Source of the DNA: a virus
Reading direction: 5' to 3' (one strand)
IMG/VR virus record: IMGVR_UViG_3300020428_000007
Span: 1-64,000 of that record
Length of the DNA stretch: 64,000 nucleotides
Numbering within the stretch: the stretch's first letter is position 1; the number at the start of each line of letters is the position of its first letter. The notes under the pieces were generated by a model. The model saw nothing but the letters and a program-made list of their open reading frames with translations. It made no database searches and was not told the DNA's origin. Both the position numbers and the translations under genes were made by a program. Of the stretch, positions 1-8,770 are shown in pieces.

Positions 1-131
1 CTGCTCGTGGTAAAGCAAAAGCTGCTGCTACTAAAGCTCCTGCTCGTGGTAAAGCAAAAGCAACTAAAGCACCAGCCCGTGGTCGCCGTTCAAAAGCTGC
101 TGCTGGCGACGAGTTCGATTTCGAAAGCTAA
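1..131 (+). CDS. C-terminal end of a Lys/Ala-rich DNA-binding-like protein (partial)
   Basis: The window opens inside a gene whose first complete codon is at 3 and whose TAA stop is at 129-131. The 42 visible residues are near-repeats of ARGKAKAAATKAP and ARGKAKATKAP, then ARGRRSKAAAG and an acidic end, DEFDFES. Ala/Lys/Pro tails of this kind occur in histone-H1-like and other nucleic-acid-binding proteins, and an acidic tip is typical of single-strand DNA-binding proteins, so a DNA-coating role is plausible but not shown. The N-terminal domain lies outside the window. A strong terminator hairpin follows at 166-198. Confidence 0.7.
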   Translation, partial: ARGKAKAAATKAPARGKAKATKAPARGRRSKAAAGDEFDFES

Positions 132-165
132 GTCTAGCGCTAGTTTTCTAGCTTAGATTTATATT

Positions 166-198
166 GGGTCTGTAACATTAGAAGTGTTCAGACCCTTT
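166..198 (+). terminator. Intrinsic terminator after the Lys/Ala-rich gene
   Basis: The arm GGGTCTG (166-172) pairs with CAGACCC (189-195). After one bulged T the stem continues with AACA/TGTT, leaving a seven-base loop, and a short T run follows. It lies 35 bases after the stop of the upstream gene and ends 21 bases before the next ATG at 220. A GTG at 184 inside the hairpin is in frame with the next gene but is an unlikely start. Confidence 0.7.
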
Positions 199-219
199 AC
201 TCGTTTCATTGGGGTTTTT

Positions 220-753
220 ATGCCAGCTTTTGTAGATGATATACAATTTGATAGGTGGTATGTTTCTGACCTAGTTCGCAAGGCAGAAAGTCTTACTTTT
301 CTAACTGCTCAGTTAGAGTCTATGCGTTCACAAATAGAAAGTCATTTAGATGTTGTCGATGCCGAGCTTAGATTAGAGTACTTCGAGATAAAAGAGGATG
401 CTAGGTCAAAGTTTAATTCAGTTCAAGATATTGAAAATTGTGTCTTGGAATTGAGAAGAGCTAAGGCACGCCAGTCTAAACTTACCAATCAAGAATATGT
501 AAAGACATTAGAGTTAATCAAACTTCTATTGCGCTCCATTGCTAAGTACGTATACGATAACCTATCTAACGATGATAGAAAGACATTTGAACTCCGTTCA
601 TCAGACCCGTTCTTTGCTGACGTAGACGACAATGCTTTTTCAATGAGCAAACGCATTACAGAGGTTTTATCTAAGCAAATATTAGAATATAAATCTGGTA
701 AACAAAATGTCAGAATATCAAACAACCCAATACAAGGGTCTAAAGCTACTTGA
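220..753 (+). CDS. Hypothetical helical protein
   Basis: A 177-residue protein of unknown function. I place the start at ATG 220 (MPAFVDDIQ) rather than GTG 184, which lies inside the terminator stem. A GGGG run sits just upstream of this ATG. The sequence is charged and mostly helix-forming (for example EYFEIKEDARSKF), with no signal peptide, membrane segment or metal motif. Its 3' end overlaps the next gene by 47 bases. It is the first gene after the terminator, so it probably opens a new transcription unit. Confidence 0.65.
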   Translation: MPAFVDDIQFDRWYVSDLVRKAESLTFLTAQLESMRSQIESHLDVVDAELRLEYFEIKEDARSKFNSVQDIENCVLELRRAKARQSKLTNQEYVKTLELIKLLLRSIAKYVYDNLSNDDRKTFELRSSDPFFADVDDNAFSMSKRITEVLSKQILEYKSGKQNVRISNNPIQGSKAT

Positions 754-1111
754 TGATACTCTTAAAAAGCTTCGCAACGATATCTACAGAATTATAGAAC
801 TTCCTAACGGTTACTACTTTTGCGGATACGTTGAATTTTCTTCACTATCTTCCGATATCCTAAATGTTGAAATCGCACTTCTGGATATGAACTTTTCAAA
901 AGTGGAAAGTGTTGACTTGGTTAGCTTTAATAGAGTTGTAGCCGAAAGCTTTTTAAGAATAAGAGCAGACTATCAAGCTTGGATTCAAACCTATTTAAGC
1001 GGTGGTGAATCTAGCTTTAGACGCGACGAAGAAGCTGAAAAGCTTTTCTCCGATTTTATTAACAAGTCTGATACTGAACTAGATTTAGATATCAGAGAAT
1101 TTTCATTGTAG
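707..1111 (+). CDS. Hypothetical protein
   Basis: A 134-residue protein of unknown function that starts inside the end of the preceding gene and stops 9 bases before topoisomerase subunit B. It is acidic near the C terminus (ESSFRRDEEAEKLF) with alternating helix and strand propensity. I see no catalytic or metal-binding motif. Its position suggests co-transcription with the topoisomerase genes, nothing more. Confidence 0.6.
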   Translation: MSEYQTTQYKGLKLLDDTLKKLRNDIYRIIELPNGYYFCGYVEFSSLSSDILNVEIALLDMNFSKVESVDLVSFNRVVAESFLRIRADYQAWIQTYLSGGESSFRRDEEAEKLFSDFINKSDTELDLDIREFSL

Positions 1112-1120
1112 GGAACGCTA

Positions 1121-3166
1121 ATGGCAATTAGAAAAAGACGAACCAGCCCCGCGAAGACCCCTGCCAAGTCTCAAGCGTATGACGAAGATAGCATTAAGTT
1201 CCAAGAAGGTCTTAATGGTATTCGTGCCAATCCATCTATGTATTTAGGTGCGCTTGGTAATCCTATGGTATTCCGAATGGTAAAGGAAGCTGTAGATAAC
1301 GTGTACGATGAATTTGCAGCAGGTCGTAACACAGGTGCTGAGATTATTGTTAATCCAAAAGACAACTCGTATATTATTGCTGACTACGCTCAAGGTATTC
1401 CAGTTGGATTAAAGCAGACCGAACACGAAGGCAAAGTTAGTGCAATGACTTTGATTCTTACCAAAGTTCATGCTGGTGGTAAGTTTGATGATACTGCATA
1501 TAAAACATCTAGTGGTACTCACGGTGTTGGTATCGCAGCCGTTAACGCCGCATCTAGTGTTATGGAAGTTTGGACTAAGCGTGAAAAAGTTTGGTATGTG
1601 CAAACGTTCAAGAAAGGTGTTGCTGATGCCAAAGTTAAAAAGCTTGGTACACGAGCACCTGCCGCATTCAAGAACTTTGACTTAGCAGAAAAAACTATCA
1701 GCAAGTATGGAACTATTGTTAGATTCATACCAGACCAAACCGTTGTGTCCGAAGACGCTGCTCGTGGTTCACGTAAAGTAGCAGAAGACAAGTTGACTGT
1801 AGCAAAGCTTGAACTTGGTACAGCCGGTAGCTGGTTACGCGACTTAGCAATGCTTAACCCAGGCTTCCACATTACTTACACTTGCGTTGGTAAAGGTTCT
1901 AAGAAGTTTGTGAACACTAAAGGTCTAGACTGGTTAGTGTTGAACAGAATCAAAGAAGCAGAAGCACAAGCTGTATCCCGTAAACCTTTCATGTACGAAG
2001 ATGAAGACCTGTCTTGTGCTATCACTTGGACTGACCAAGCAGACGATCATTTATTTACTTCGTATGTTAACAGTTCACCTACAGTAGAACATGGTACTCA
2101 CGTTGAAGGTTTCCGTTCTGCTCTACAAAAAGCTATCAAGCCGCATCTTACTGATCGTGACAAGAAAGCAAAGTTCACTGTTCATGATTTGATGATAGGT
2201 GCTTGCGGTGTGTTGAACTTTAAAATGAACTCTGCTCAGTATAGTTCACAGGTTAAAGATAAGCTAGTATCAAAAGTTGCTAAAGACGTTGAAACAAAGC
2301 TTGAAGAATCTTTATTCGAATGGTTCAAAGATAATCCGCGTATTGCAAAGAACATTATCAAGAAAGCTACTACTGCTAACAATGCCCGCGAATCTCTAAA
2401 GAAAGTCATGAAGTCTATGACAGAAGTTCGTAAGAAGTCTCGCGGTGTTTTGCCTGAGAACTTAACAGAAGCACCAAACGTTAAACCTGACCAACGTGAA
2501 ATATACATCGTTGAGGGGGACTCTGCTGGTGGTACTGCAAAGAATGCTAGAAACTCTAATCAAGAGATATTGAAAATGTCTGGTAAGCCTGCCAACGCCC
2601 TCAATATATCTTTGGATAAGCTGTTAAACTCGCAAGCAGTACTAAACATTATTATTTCGTTAGGTATTGACCCAGGCTCTCTAGACATACAAGCTGACAG
2701 TCCTAAGTTTAGCTCTGATAAGTTACGTTGCCAACGTGTTTACTTGCTCTCTGACCCAGATCCAGACGGTGCTCACATTAACGTATTGCTTTTGTGTTTC
2801 TTTTTCCGCTTGCTACCAGACTTTATAAAAGAAGGTCGATTGTATTGCGTAGAAGGTAAACTTTACTCTGCTCTATACAAAGGAAAGCTTTATTCTGGTG
2901 ACACGTTTGATGAATGTTATAGCTCGATGCCACAAACAGAAGAAGCTAAGAAAGCAATAACACGTATCAAAGGATGGGGAGAAGTTAACCCAGATATGCT
3001 TGACCCAATCGCTTTCGATCCAGATACAAGACTGGTACGTCAAATATCTTGGAACGATGACCCTGCAAAAATTGCTTACTTCCGAAACATTGCTGCCGAG
3101 TCTGCGGCTGAGAAGCGTAAACTTCTTGGACTTAAAGAATCGCGTCCAGCTTTAGAAGAAGCTTAG
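1121..3166 (+). CDS. Type II DNA topoisomerase, ATPase/TOPRIM subunit (GyrB/ParE-like)
   Basis: ATP-driven subunit of a phage type II topoisomerase, which passes one duplex through another to relieve supercoils and unlink replicating DNA. The 681 residues show the family order. First is a GHKL ATPase domain (EAVDNVYDEFAAG near residue 50, DYAQGIPVG near 90, SSGTHGVGIAAVNAAS near 130). A QTK-loop-like segment follows (AQYSSQVKDKL near 370), then the TOPRIM domain with EGDSAGG (Glu about residue 465) and DPDPDGAHI (first Asp about residue 545). The N terminus carries a basic tag, IRKRRTSPAKTPAK. The length suits a ParE/T4-like large subunit without the long GyrB insertion. The partner subunit is at 4217-5797, two small genes downstream. 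GGAA precedes the start. Confidence 0.93.
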   Translation: MAIRKRRTSPAKTPAKSQAYDEDSIKFQEGLNGIRANPSMYLGALGNPMVFRMVKEAVDNVYDEFAAGRNTGAEIIVNPKDNSYIIADYAQGIPVGLKQTEHEGKVSAMTLILTKVHAGGKFDDTAYKTSSGTHGVGIAAVNAASSVMEVWTKREKVWYVQTFKKGVADAKVKKLGTRAPAAFKNFDLAEKTISKYGTIVRFIPDQTVVSEDAARGSRKVAEDKLTVAKLELGTAGSWLRDLAMLNPGFHITYTCVGKGSKKFVNTKGLDWLVLNRIKEAEAQAVSRKPFMYEDEDLSCAITWTDQADDHLFTSYVNSSPTVEHGTHVEGFRSALQKAIKPHLTDRDKKAKFTVHDLMIGACGVLNFKMNSAQYSSQVKDKLVSKVAKDVETKLEESLFEWFKDNPRIAKNIIKKATTANNARESLKKVMKSMTEVRKKSRGVLPENLTEAPNVKPDQREIYIVEGDSAGGTAKNARNSNQEILKMSGKPANALNISLDKLLNSQAVLNIIISLGIDPGSLDIQADSPKFSSDKLRCQRVYLLSDPDPDGAHINVLLLCFFFRLLPDFIKEGRLYCVEGKLYSALYKGKLYSGDTFDECYSSMPQTEEAKKAITRIKGWGEVNPDMLDPIAFDPDTRLVRQISWNDDPAKIAYFRNIAAESAAEKRKLLGLKESRPALEEA

Positions 3167-3174
3167 GAGTTACT

Positions 3175-3642
3175 ATGGATAGTGTAAACCCTGTTGAAGT
3201 TTTTATGATAGTAGATATTGTGTTTACTTCGCTTTATGATGATTCTACTAGCGGAATGTATAACATGAATATTTCTAAACCTACTTGGGTTAGTGCTACG
3301 TTACATCAGATGAACGACGAACTTGTATTTCCAACGTTTGCACTATCTGTAATTTGTCCTTTCGTTATAGGCAAAGATGGAACAATCTATAAATGTTCAT
3401 ACAATAAAGATATTGAAGGAGTTGAATACTTTGGATATGAAATGGAATTTGTTGAAGGAATATGCTTGAATACAAATGACGGTCTTTGGGACTGGAAAGA
3501 AAAAACAAGCAAGAGAGCTGTTATAGGTACTATTAAAAGAGTCTACGGTAGTATAGCCAAATTCAGACAGCAAATTGAAAAATACCCCTATGACAATTCC
3601 CTTTTAAAATCCATTATAACAGGAGCAGAGTTGGAACTATGA
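3175..3642 (+). CDS. Hypothetical protein between topoisomerase genes
   Basis: A 155-residue protein of unknown function. ATG 3175 has a clear AGGAG site upstream, and the 3' end overlaps the next gene by 4 bases (ATGA), so the two are probably translationally coupled. It is rich in strand-forming and aromatic residues in its first half (VDIVFTSLYDD, NMNISKPTWVSATLH). No membrane segment or known motif is seen. Its place between the two topoisomerase subunits may be coincidental. Confidence 0.65.
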   Translation: MDSVNPVEVFMIVDIVFTSLYDDSTSGMYNMNISKPTWVSATLHQMNDELVFPTFALSVICPFVIGKDGTIYKCSYNKDIEGVEYFGYEMEFVEGICLNTNDGLWDWKEKTSKRAVIGTIKRVYGSIAKFRQQIEKYPYDNSLLKSIITGAELEL

Positions 3643-4175
3643 GCACACACGAGATTTCGAAAACAGAATTTGATAGTAAAGTTATTTTGTATCTAGATCC
3701 TGGGTCTCGTCCTATCAATCAGGAGTACACGCAACGCTGGTTTAGCTTGCCTGCTTTTGTAGATGAAGACTCCAAGCAGATAATAGTGCCTGGGTCTATC
3801 TCTACTTTGTATCGTGCTCGTATAGTTATAACTGACGATAGAACAGTCCGCAAGTTCGGCAAAGCTCTTAATCTTAATGGAAAGAAGTTGCTACCTCCCA
3901 CTTACGATGATCTTATTTCAAAGTGTGTTCACGTAGAGGAAGGCTTCAACGAGTTTGTTAATACTGAAAACTGGATCAAAACAAGTTCTTTTAAATCGTA
4001 TTCTCACTATCAGAAGTTTTGGCAAGAGGGCGAACCTTTTACAATTCCGAATCCTGAATATATTGACTTGTACAAACTGTTTAGAGATATAAGCGTTAAA
4101 GCTTGTCCGTCATTGCACGGCAATCCGAGTGGTGAAAGTACCGACACTAATCACGTAGTATGTAGCGATTGCTAA
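3639..4175 (+). CDS. Hypothetical protein with C-terminal Cys pair
   Basis: A 178-residue protein of unknown function, coupled to the preceding gene through an ATGA overlap. It ends in HVVCSDC, a CxxC pair at the extreme C terminus, and has another Cys-rich stretch (VKACPSLHGN) shortly before. This could bind a metal, but the evidence is thin. Its stop codon abuts the recurring AAACTGTAAATA motif upstream of topoisomerase subunit A. Confidence 0.62.
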   Translation: MSTHEISKTEFDSKVILYLDPGSRPINQEYTQRWFSLPAFVDEDSKQIIVPGSISTLYRARIVITDDRTVRKFGKALNLNGKKLLPPTYDDLISKCVHVEEGFNEFVNTENWIKTSSFKSYSHYQKFWQEGEPFTIPNPEYIDLYKLFRDISVKACPSLHGNPSGESTDTNHVVCSDC

Positions 4176-4185
4176 ACTGTAAATA
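4174..4185 (+). promoter_or_regulatory. Recurring intergenic motif AAACTGTAAATA (copy 1)
   Basis: This 12-base string is found three times on the plus strand (here, 22162-22173 and 59185-59196). Each copy lies about 30-50 bases before the ATG of a gene that follows a small gap. Here it is followed by AGAACTA, which also follows copy 2 with one base of slack. The core TGTAAATA resembles the T4-type late promoter TATAAATA. I infer a phage-specific promoter; there is no direct proof. Confidence 0.4.
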
Positions 4186-4216
4186 AGAACTAACTTTATA
4201 CTTAAAGGTTTTTCCA

Positions 4217-5797
4217 ATGAGAAGAAGAAAGTCTGCTACCGAGGCGGAAAGCCCACCAGCAAGAAGAACGAGAAAGAGAAGAAGCTTATCTGCTTTACGC
4301 GATAAGGCAAAAACTGGTACTCGCAGAAAAGCACCTAGTACGGCAACGCCCTCAGAAGACTCTGTATCTATAGATTCTTTTGCAGCCGCATCATTAAAAC
4401 AATATGGTAGCTACGTTGTAGAAGAAAGGTCTATCACTGATTTTCGTGATGGACTAAAGCCCGTTCACCGTTACATTTTATGGGCTATGAAGAACCTTGG
4501 TTTGAACTCCAAGTCTAAATATAAAAAGTCTGCTCGTACTATTGGTGACGTTCTTGGTAAGTACCACCCTCACGGCGACCAAGCTGCTTACGGTGCAATG
4601 GCAACTCTAGTTAACTACAAGCTATCTCCACAATTGGTAGATGGACAAGGTAACTGGGGTACTCCTGTTGATAACCAAGCTGCTATGCGTTATACAGAAG
4701 CACGACTTAGCGCAATGAGTGATATCTTTCTATTGGATAAAGGTTATCTTAAAACTGTTCCAATGGTAGACAACTTTGATAACTCAGAGAAAGTACCTCT
4801 ATACCTACCAGCGACCTTACCAATGCTTCTTGTTCTTGGTAGCTCTGGTATAGGCTTTGGTGTTAAGTCTGACAGTCCTCCGTTTAACATAGATGGAGTA
4901 TACGAACTTGTTCTGCTTGGATTGAAAGCGTTCAGAGCCAACAAGAAGCTGGGTCCTAATAATTGTGCTAAGCATTTACGTATAGATTATTCTTACGGTG
5001 GTGTTCAAGTTAGTGAAGACGAAGACGTTGCTAATCTTATCAAGTACGGTAAAGGAAGTATCAAGTTTGCACCAGAAGTAAATGCAGACTGGAAGAACAA
5101 ACTGATTGAGATTAAGTCCTTCTCTCCAGGCTTTAGAAGTTCTAATGTTATTCAGAAGAAGCTTGCTAAGTTTGCAGAAATGGATGCAGTGTCTAAAGCT
5201 GGCGACGATTCAAACGAGAAGAATCCTAAGTCAGGACCTCTTGGTGCTTACTTCTACATAAAACCTGCTCGTGGACTTTCAGAAGAAAAGTTCTTTGACT
5301 TGGCAGAGCAAGTATTCAAAGAGTTGGTATCTAGCGAGTCTTATGATTTAGGCTTTACGGTTCGTAGAGCAGATGACTCCAACATGTTTGTTAAGTCTAG
5401 CTTTGTAACATTCTTCAATAACTGGATCAAGTATCGTGTACAGTTAGAGATTGATTACCTACAAGCCTTAATAGATGAATGCTTAACTCAGATAGAAAGA
5501 ACTGAACTTCTTATCTTTGGTGTAGATAACAGACAAGTAATCATCAAGTCACTAGATAGTAAGGACCCAGATAAGTTCCTTATTACTAAGCTGAAAATTT
5601 CTGCTGAAAAAGCAAAGGCTATACTAGACCTTCAAGTTCGTAAACTTGCTAAGTTAGAAAAGCCAGCACTGCTTCAAAAGATTAAAGAGTTAAAGGCAGA
5701 GATTAGACAGTACAAGCAAGACCAAGAAGATCCAACGCCTAGAATTGCTGCTAAGACAAAAGAGCAATTCAAAGCCTACAAGTCCCGTGTTAAATAA
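4217..5797 (+). CDS. Type II DNA topoisomerase, cleavage/ligation subunit (GyrA/ParC-like)
   Basis: DNA-breaking subunit that pairs with the subunit encoded at 1121-3166. The winged-helix region holds RDGLKPVHRYILWAM, GDVLGKYHPHGDQAAYGAM and NQAAMRYTEARLS. The Tyr in AMRYTE (about residue 159) is the expected catalytic tyrosine that forms the phosphotyrosyl bond, with the conserved Arg just before it. At 526 residues it ends after the coiled-coil region (LDLQVRKLAKLEK), so it lacks the beta-pinwheel C-terminal domain of bacterial GyrA/ParC, as in T4-like enzymes. The first 50 residues are a basic, disordered tail containing RTRKRRSLS. AAAGG precedes the start. Confidence 0.93.
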   Translation: MRRRKSATEAESPPARRTRKRRSLSALRDKAKTGTRRKAPSTATPSEDSVSIDSFAAASLKQYGSYVVEERSITDFRDGLKPVHRYILWAMKNLGLNSKSKYKKSARTIGDVLGKYHPHGDQAAYGAMATLVNYKLSPQLVDGQGNWGTPVDNQAAMRYTEARLSAMSDIFLLDKGYLKTVPMVDNFDNSEKVPLYLPATLPMLLVLGSSGIGFGVKSDSPPFNIDGVYELVLLGLKAFRANKKLGPNNCAKHLRIDYSYGGVQVSEDEDVANLIKYGKGSIKFAPEVNADWKNKLIEIKSFSPGFRSSNVIQKKLAKFAEMDAVSKAGDDSNEKNPKSGPLGAYFYIKPARGLSEEKFFDLAEQVFKELVSSESYDLGFTVRRADDSNMFVKSSFVTFFNNWIKYRVQLEIDYLQALIDECLTQIERTELLIFGVDNRQVIIKSLDSKDPDKFLITKLKISAEKAKAILDLQVRKLAKLEKPALLQKIKELKAEIRQYKQDQEDPTPRIAAKTKEQFKAYKSRVK

Positions 5798-5818
5798 AAT
5801 ATAGCGGGACAAAACACA

Positions 5819-5847
5819 TTGAGTTCAATATTAATGTGTGATATAAT
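5819..5847 (+). promoter_or_regulatory. Sigma70-type promoter in the 169-base gap
   Basis: TTGAGT (5819-5824) and a perfect TATAAT (5842-5847) are separated by 17 bases, the optimal spacing for host sigma70. The predicted start is about 5853-5855, giving a leader of roughly 110 bases before ATG 5967. It is the best host-type promoter I found in the window and suggests a unit transcribed by unmodified host polymerase. ACACATT/AATGTGT arms flank the -35 box. Confidence 0.65.
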
Positions 5848-5966
5848 GTTGCAAAGTGTGGTATCTGAAAATCATAATTTAGAACTATGCTTTTGCAACA
5901 TCGTACCTTTAAGGTACTTGGGAAATATCCCATTCAAGCTTCGCGCTTTCCAAAGGATAAAATAAT
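5846..5966 (+). promoter_or_regulatory. Inverted-repeat pair and structured leader
   Basis: ATGTTGCAAAG (5846-5856) overlaps the -10 box and start site, and its near-complement CTTTTGCAACAT lies at 5890-5901, about 44 bases apart, as a paired operator or an RNA stem would be. Further on, GTACC/GGTAC (5903-5917), TGGGA/TCCCA (5919-5932) and TTGGGAAA/TTTCCAA (about 5918-5953) offer small, partly exclusive hairpins before ATG 5967. This could be a repressor site, a cis-acting RNA or an attenuator. The sequence does not decide between them. Confidence 0.4.
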
Positions 5967-7373
5967 ATGACAAAGCAAATCGAACTACTCTCGGCGTTAG
6001 AGCAGGTCTCTAATCATGTTTTAGATTTTCAGTCTAAACTGAGGGCAGAAAAGTCTCCACTTCGTAAACGCTCCAATGTGCTTAAAGCACTTGAAAACCT
6101 ATCAACCGAAGTTACTGTAACTATCGATGTTTCTAAGTCGGTAAAGAACAAGCCACGTTCACTTACAAAACAACTTCGCTCAGTCTTGCATTGTATAGAC
6201 GCTATACATCACGGTATACTTGAAAAAGAACTATCGTTTAATGAAGCTCGTACTATGTCAGGGTTGACCCTCTTAACACGTATCCAACGTGTGATCGAAT
6301 CTTCCCAAACTCTATCAAAAACCAGTGCGTTAGAAGCTAAAGCTCGGTCTAACATCCGTGAGCGTATCTACGCTATGGACGAATTAGCTAGTCAGGCATC
6401 TGACCAGAAAAACCAAGAAAGTGCTTTCGTTGAAGCATTGAAGAAAGTTACAACTGAAAACGATTCTGATGATATGAAGGATATGCTTCGGTCAGAAATG
6501 GAATCTCTTCAAGAAAACGATGTGGAAACACTAGAGCTAACAAGCCAAAAGGTTCTAGCTTACAAAAAGCACGAACAAAAACTTCTTACCAAAAGTAGTG
6601 CAGACTACAAACGAATGGTTGAGACAGGAACAAGCTTGCCTACAGTTTGCCCTGTATTCGTTTCATTTTCAAAAGGTAGACTACGAGAAACCGATGTTCT
6701 TAACCAACTCGGTTTTAAGTTTACTAACATATCCACCCGCAGTAGTAACGTTGCTGACGTAGCTTTGATTATAGAAGACCAAGTTATTTTGCAGTTTAGC
6801 AAAAAGGCAGCACAGGTGTTCTTTGAAAACAAAGTTAAAGCAATGTCTAAAGAGATTACTTCCAGCGATATATCTAAACAACTTAAACAAAAGCGTAAGT
6901 CTTTGAAGACAACCGTATCTAAGATAGAAAAGTATACAGCAACTTCTTCAAAGATTAATAAAAAGACACAAGCGTTAATAGCTGAAAGATTATCAGAATT
7001 AACCGCTACAGCCGAAAGCTTAGAGCGAGACATTGAAAAGCTAGAAGCGCAGATAAAGCACAAACGTCACAAGATAACTTTATTAAAGCGTGAGCTATTC
7101 AGAACATCAAACCTTAAAACACAGGAGGGAAAGAAAAGAAAGCTTTTAAACGAGAAAGCTTATGATCAGTATATCGGGTATATACTTGGGGAGTTTCATA
7201 ACAAAGGACACAGCTATTCTCTATTAAGTAGCAAGTATGAAAACCATCCTAGCATATCAGACGTACTGATAGCTTGGTTAGTACCTAGTGAAGTAGCAGA
7301 CGTTGTAAGATCTCTATATGGCGATCAGAATATCGTTACTAGCTGGGGTCTTCCTTGGAAAGTACATGTCTAA
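5967..7373 (+). CDS. Large helical/coiled-coil protein, function unknown
   Basis: A 468-residue, Lys-, Ser- and Leu-rich protein that follows the sigma70-type promoter and structured leader. Long stretches have heptad-like charge patterns (for example SLERDIEKLEAQIKHKRH near residues 345-365), suggesting coiled coils. No Walker, nuclease or membrane motif was found. A basic patch, GKKRKLLNEK, lies near residue 390. The last 8 bases overlap the HNH-like gene. It may be a DNA-associated or scaffolding protein, but that is a guess. Confidence 0.7.
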   Translation: MTKQIELLSALEQVSNHVLDFQSKLRAEKSPLRKRSNVLKALENLSTEVTVTIDVSKSVKNKPRSLTKQLRSVLHCIDAIHHGILEKELSFNEARTMSGLTLLTRIQRVIESSQTLSKTSALEAKARSNIRERIYAMDELASQASDQKNQESAFVEALKKVTTENDSDDMKDMLRSEMESLQENDVETLELTSQKVLAYKKHEQKLLTKSSADYKRMVETGTSLPTVCPVFVSFSKGRLRETDVLNQLGFKFTNISTRSSNVADVALIIEDQVILQFSKKAAQVFFENKVKAMSKEITSSDISKQLKQKRKSLKTTVSKIEKYTATSSKINKKTQALIAERLSELTATAESLERDIEKLEAQIKHKRHKITLLKRELFRTSNLKTQEGKKRKLLNEKAYDQYIGYILGEFHNKGHSYSLLSSKYENHPSISDVLIAWLVPSEVADVVRSLYGDQNIVTSWGLPWKVHV

Positions 7374-7959
7374 CACCGCAAAGACGGTTGTAAACAAGTT
7401 ACCGCCCGAAACAGATGGTGACTTCACTAAATGTTGTATATGTCATCAATGGACTCGAAACATCCATTGGCATCATACTACACCTCAAGCCCTTGGTGGA
7501 AAAGATAGCTTGCAGATTCCTATTGACGGAGACTGTCACACAACACTTCACGCAAAAGCAGATGCAGCAGCTTCGTTTTTGCGAGGAAATAGGAATGAGC
7601 CACCAGGCAGATATTGGGACAGTTGGGAATCAGAACAAAGAGCCCAACCATATCTAGAGATATTAGTTAGTGCGTTACTTAATCCGCCTATATCGGATGG
7701 GGAAAAGCGAATTAAGTTGGCGAATCCAGAGGTAGATCTACCGACTCGTGAGTTGTTAGATCGTTTAAAGAAAGATTTGCCGGGCGTTACTAATATGTCA
7801 CAAGTTATCGATTATTGCATACATTATACATTAAAAACTAAAGGATACAGCAATGAAGAACTTAATCAACGTACAACTGCCAGTAAGAGAAATCACGAAG
7901 GGATACCTAACGTGTGGGGAATGCGTAGGACTAAACGTAGAAAATCTGATTGGCGGTGA
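7366..7959 (+). CDS. HNH-type endonuclease-like protein
   Basis: A probable small metal-dependent nuclease of the HNH fold. From ATG 7366 (chosen over 7318, which would overlap the upstream gene by 56 bases) it has 197 residues. CCICHQW (Cys23-Cys26) is followed by HWHHTTPQALGGKDS (His36/His37, Gly-Gly) and by GDCHTTLHAKA (Cys57, His58, His62). This is the Cys pair, double His, conserved Leu and second Cys/His layout of HNH proteins. It could be a free-standing homing enzyme or serve in DNA processing. The C terminus is basic, RRTKRRKSDWR, and its last 107 bases overlap the next gene in another frame. Confidence 0.6.
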   Translation: MSNTAKTVVNKLPPETDGDFTKCCICHQWTRNIHWHHTTPQALGGKDSLQIPIDGDCHTTLHAKADAAASFLRGNRNEPPGRYWDSWESEQRAQPYLEILVSALLNPPISDGEKRIKLANPEVDLPTRELLDRLKKDLPGVTNMSQVIDYCIHYTLKTKGYSNEELNQRTTASKRNHEGIPNVWGMRRTKRRKSDWR

Positions 7960-8767
7960 CGTTAGTAGTTGCTCAGAAGAAGGGATGATGGCTACAAGCC
8001 GTGCATGTCCTAAATTTAAAGCTGAACCATCAATCATTCGCGAAGCTCTCGAAGAAGATGCGGAAGAAGGGTTCAGAGAAATTGCTAGTTGTGTTAAAGG
8101 TATGAATCCGCGTCAGTTAAAAGCTATGGCTGGTGCGTTATTAAATGAAGTTGTTACGCGAAAGAACGGGTTTTATATGTGGCAGCCTGTTTATATTCGT
8201 TTTCGTGGTACAGCAAATGCTAATTACATGAGCAACTTCATGACAGGTCGCGTTGTTAACGCAGACAAAAACACTGTTCGAATTATCTCAGACGATGGAA
8301 AGACTGTCTTACGTTATGCTAACACAGGTCACGAAGGTCCTAGCATATACAGTGTAGAAGCTTTTGCTCCAATCAAAGAAGCTATGATTGAGAAAGGAAA
8401 ACGCATTGACCCAAGTGAACGTGAAACACCAAAACGTCTACGTCCAGAAGATATGAAAGATGTAGACTTCAAACTTAATTCAGACGGCTTGAACGGTTTG
8501 GTAAGCAATGTTGGTAAAGTAGTTCGTTCTAACAAAGTAGCCCGTCGAGCGCGACCAAACGACAACATAATGGACTTAACAAAGATAGCGCAATCAATTG
8601 AATCTGGAACTGCTAACTATGTTGAAATGTCCGAAGAAACAGGTGAGTACGAACTCGCTTCTCATTCATACAATTCATCTGCTGCTAAGCGTAAGCCGAA
8701 AGGTCGAAGCAAGAATGGCATTAACGAAATTGAGTTGGGTGATTTAGAAGACGGGTTGGAAGATTAA
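7853..8767 (+). CDS. Hypothetical protein with N-terminal Cys cluster
   Basis: A 304-residue protein of unknown function. AAGGATACAGC before ATG 7853 is a good ribosome site, which supports the long overlap with the HNH-like gene. The N terminus has Cys21, Cys24, Cys40 and Cys52 (CGEC...SSC...RAC), a possible zinc knuckle encoded mainly in the overlap. The middle contains a beta-rich stretch (FMTGRVVNADKNTVRIIS). The tail is basic (AKRKPKGRSKNG) and then acidic (LGDLEDGLED). It lies in the replication/packaging cluster just before the sigma-like gene. Confidence 0.65.
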   Translation: MKNLINVQLPVREITKGYLTCGECVGLNVENLIGGDVSSCSEEGMMATSRACPKFKAEPSIIREALEEDAEEGFREIASCVKGMNPRQLKAMAGALLNEVVTRKNGFYMWQPVYIRFRGTANANYMSNFMTGRVVNADKNTVRIISDDGKTVLRYANTGHEGPSIYSVEAFAPIKEAMIEKGKRIDPSERETPKRLRPEDMKDVDFKLNSDGLNGLVSNVGKVVRSNKVARRARPNDNIMDLTKIAQSIESGTANYVEMSEETGEYELASHSYNSSAAKRKPKGRSKNGINEIELGDLEDGLED

Positions 8768-8770
8768 TAA

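Noticed and set aside
184-219. GTG start for the first complete gene
   Set aside because: It lies inside the terminator stem, while ATG 220 has a G-rich site.
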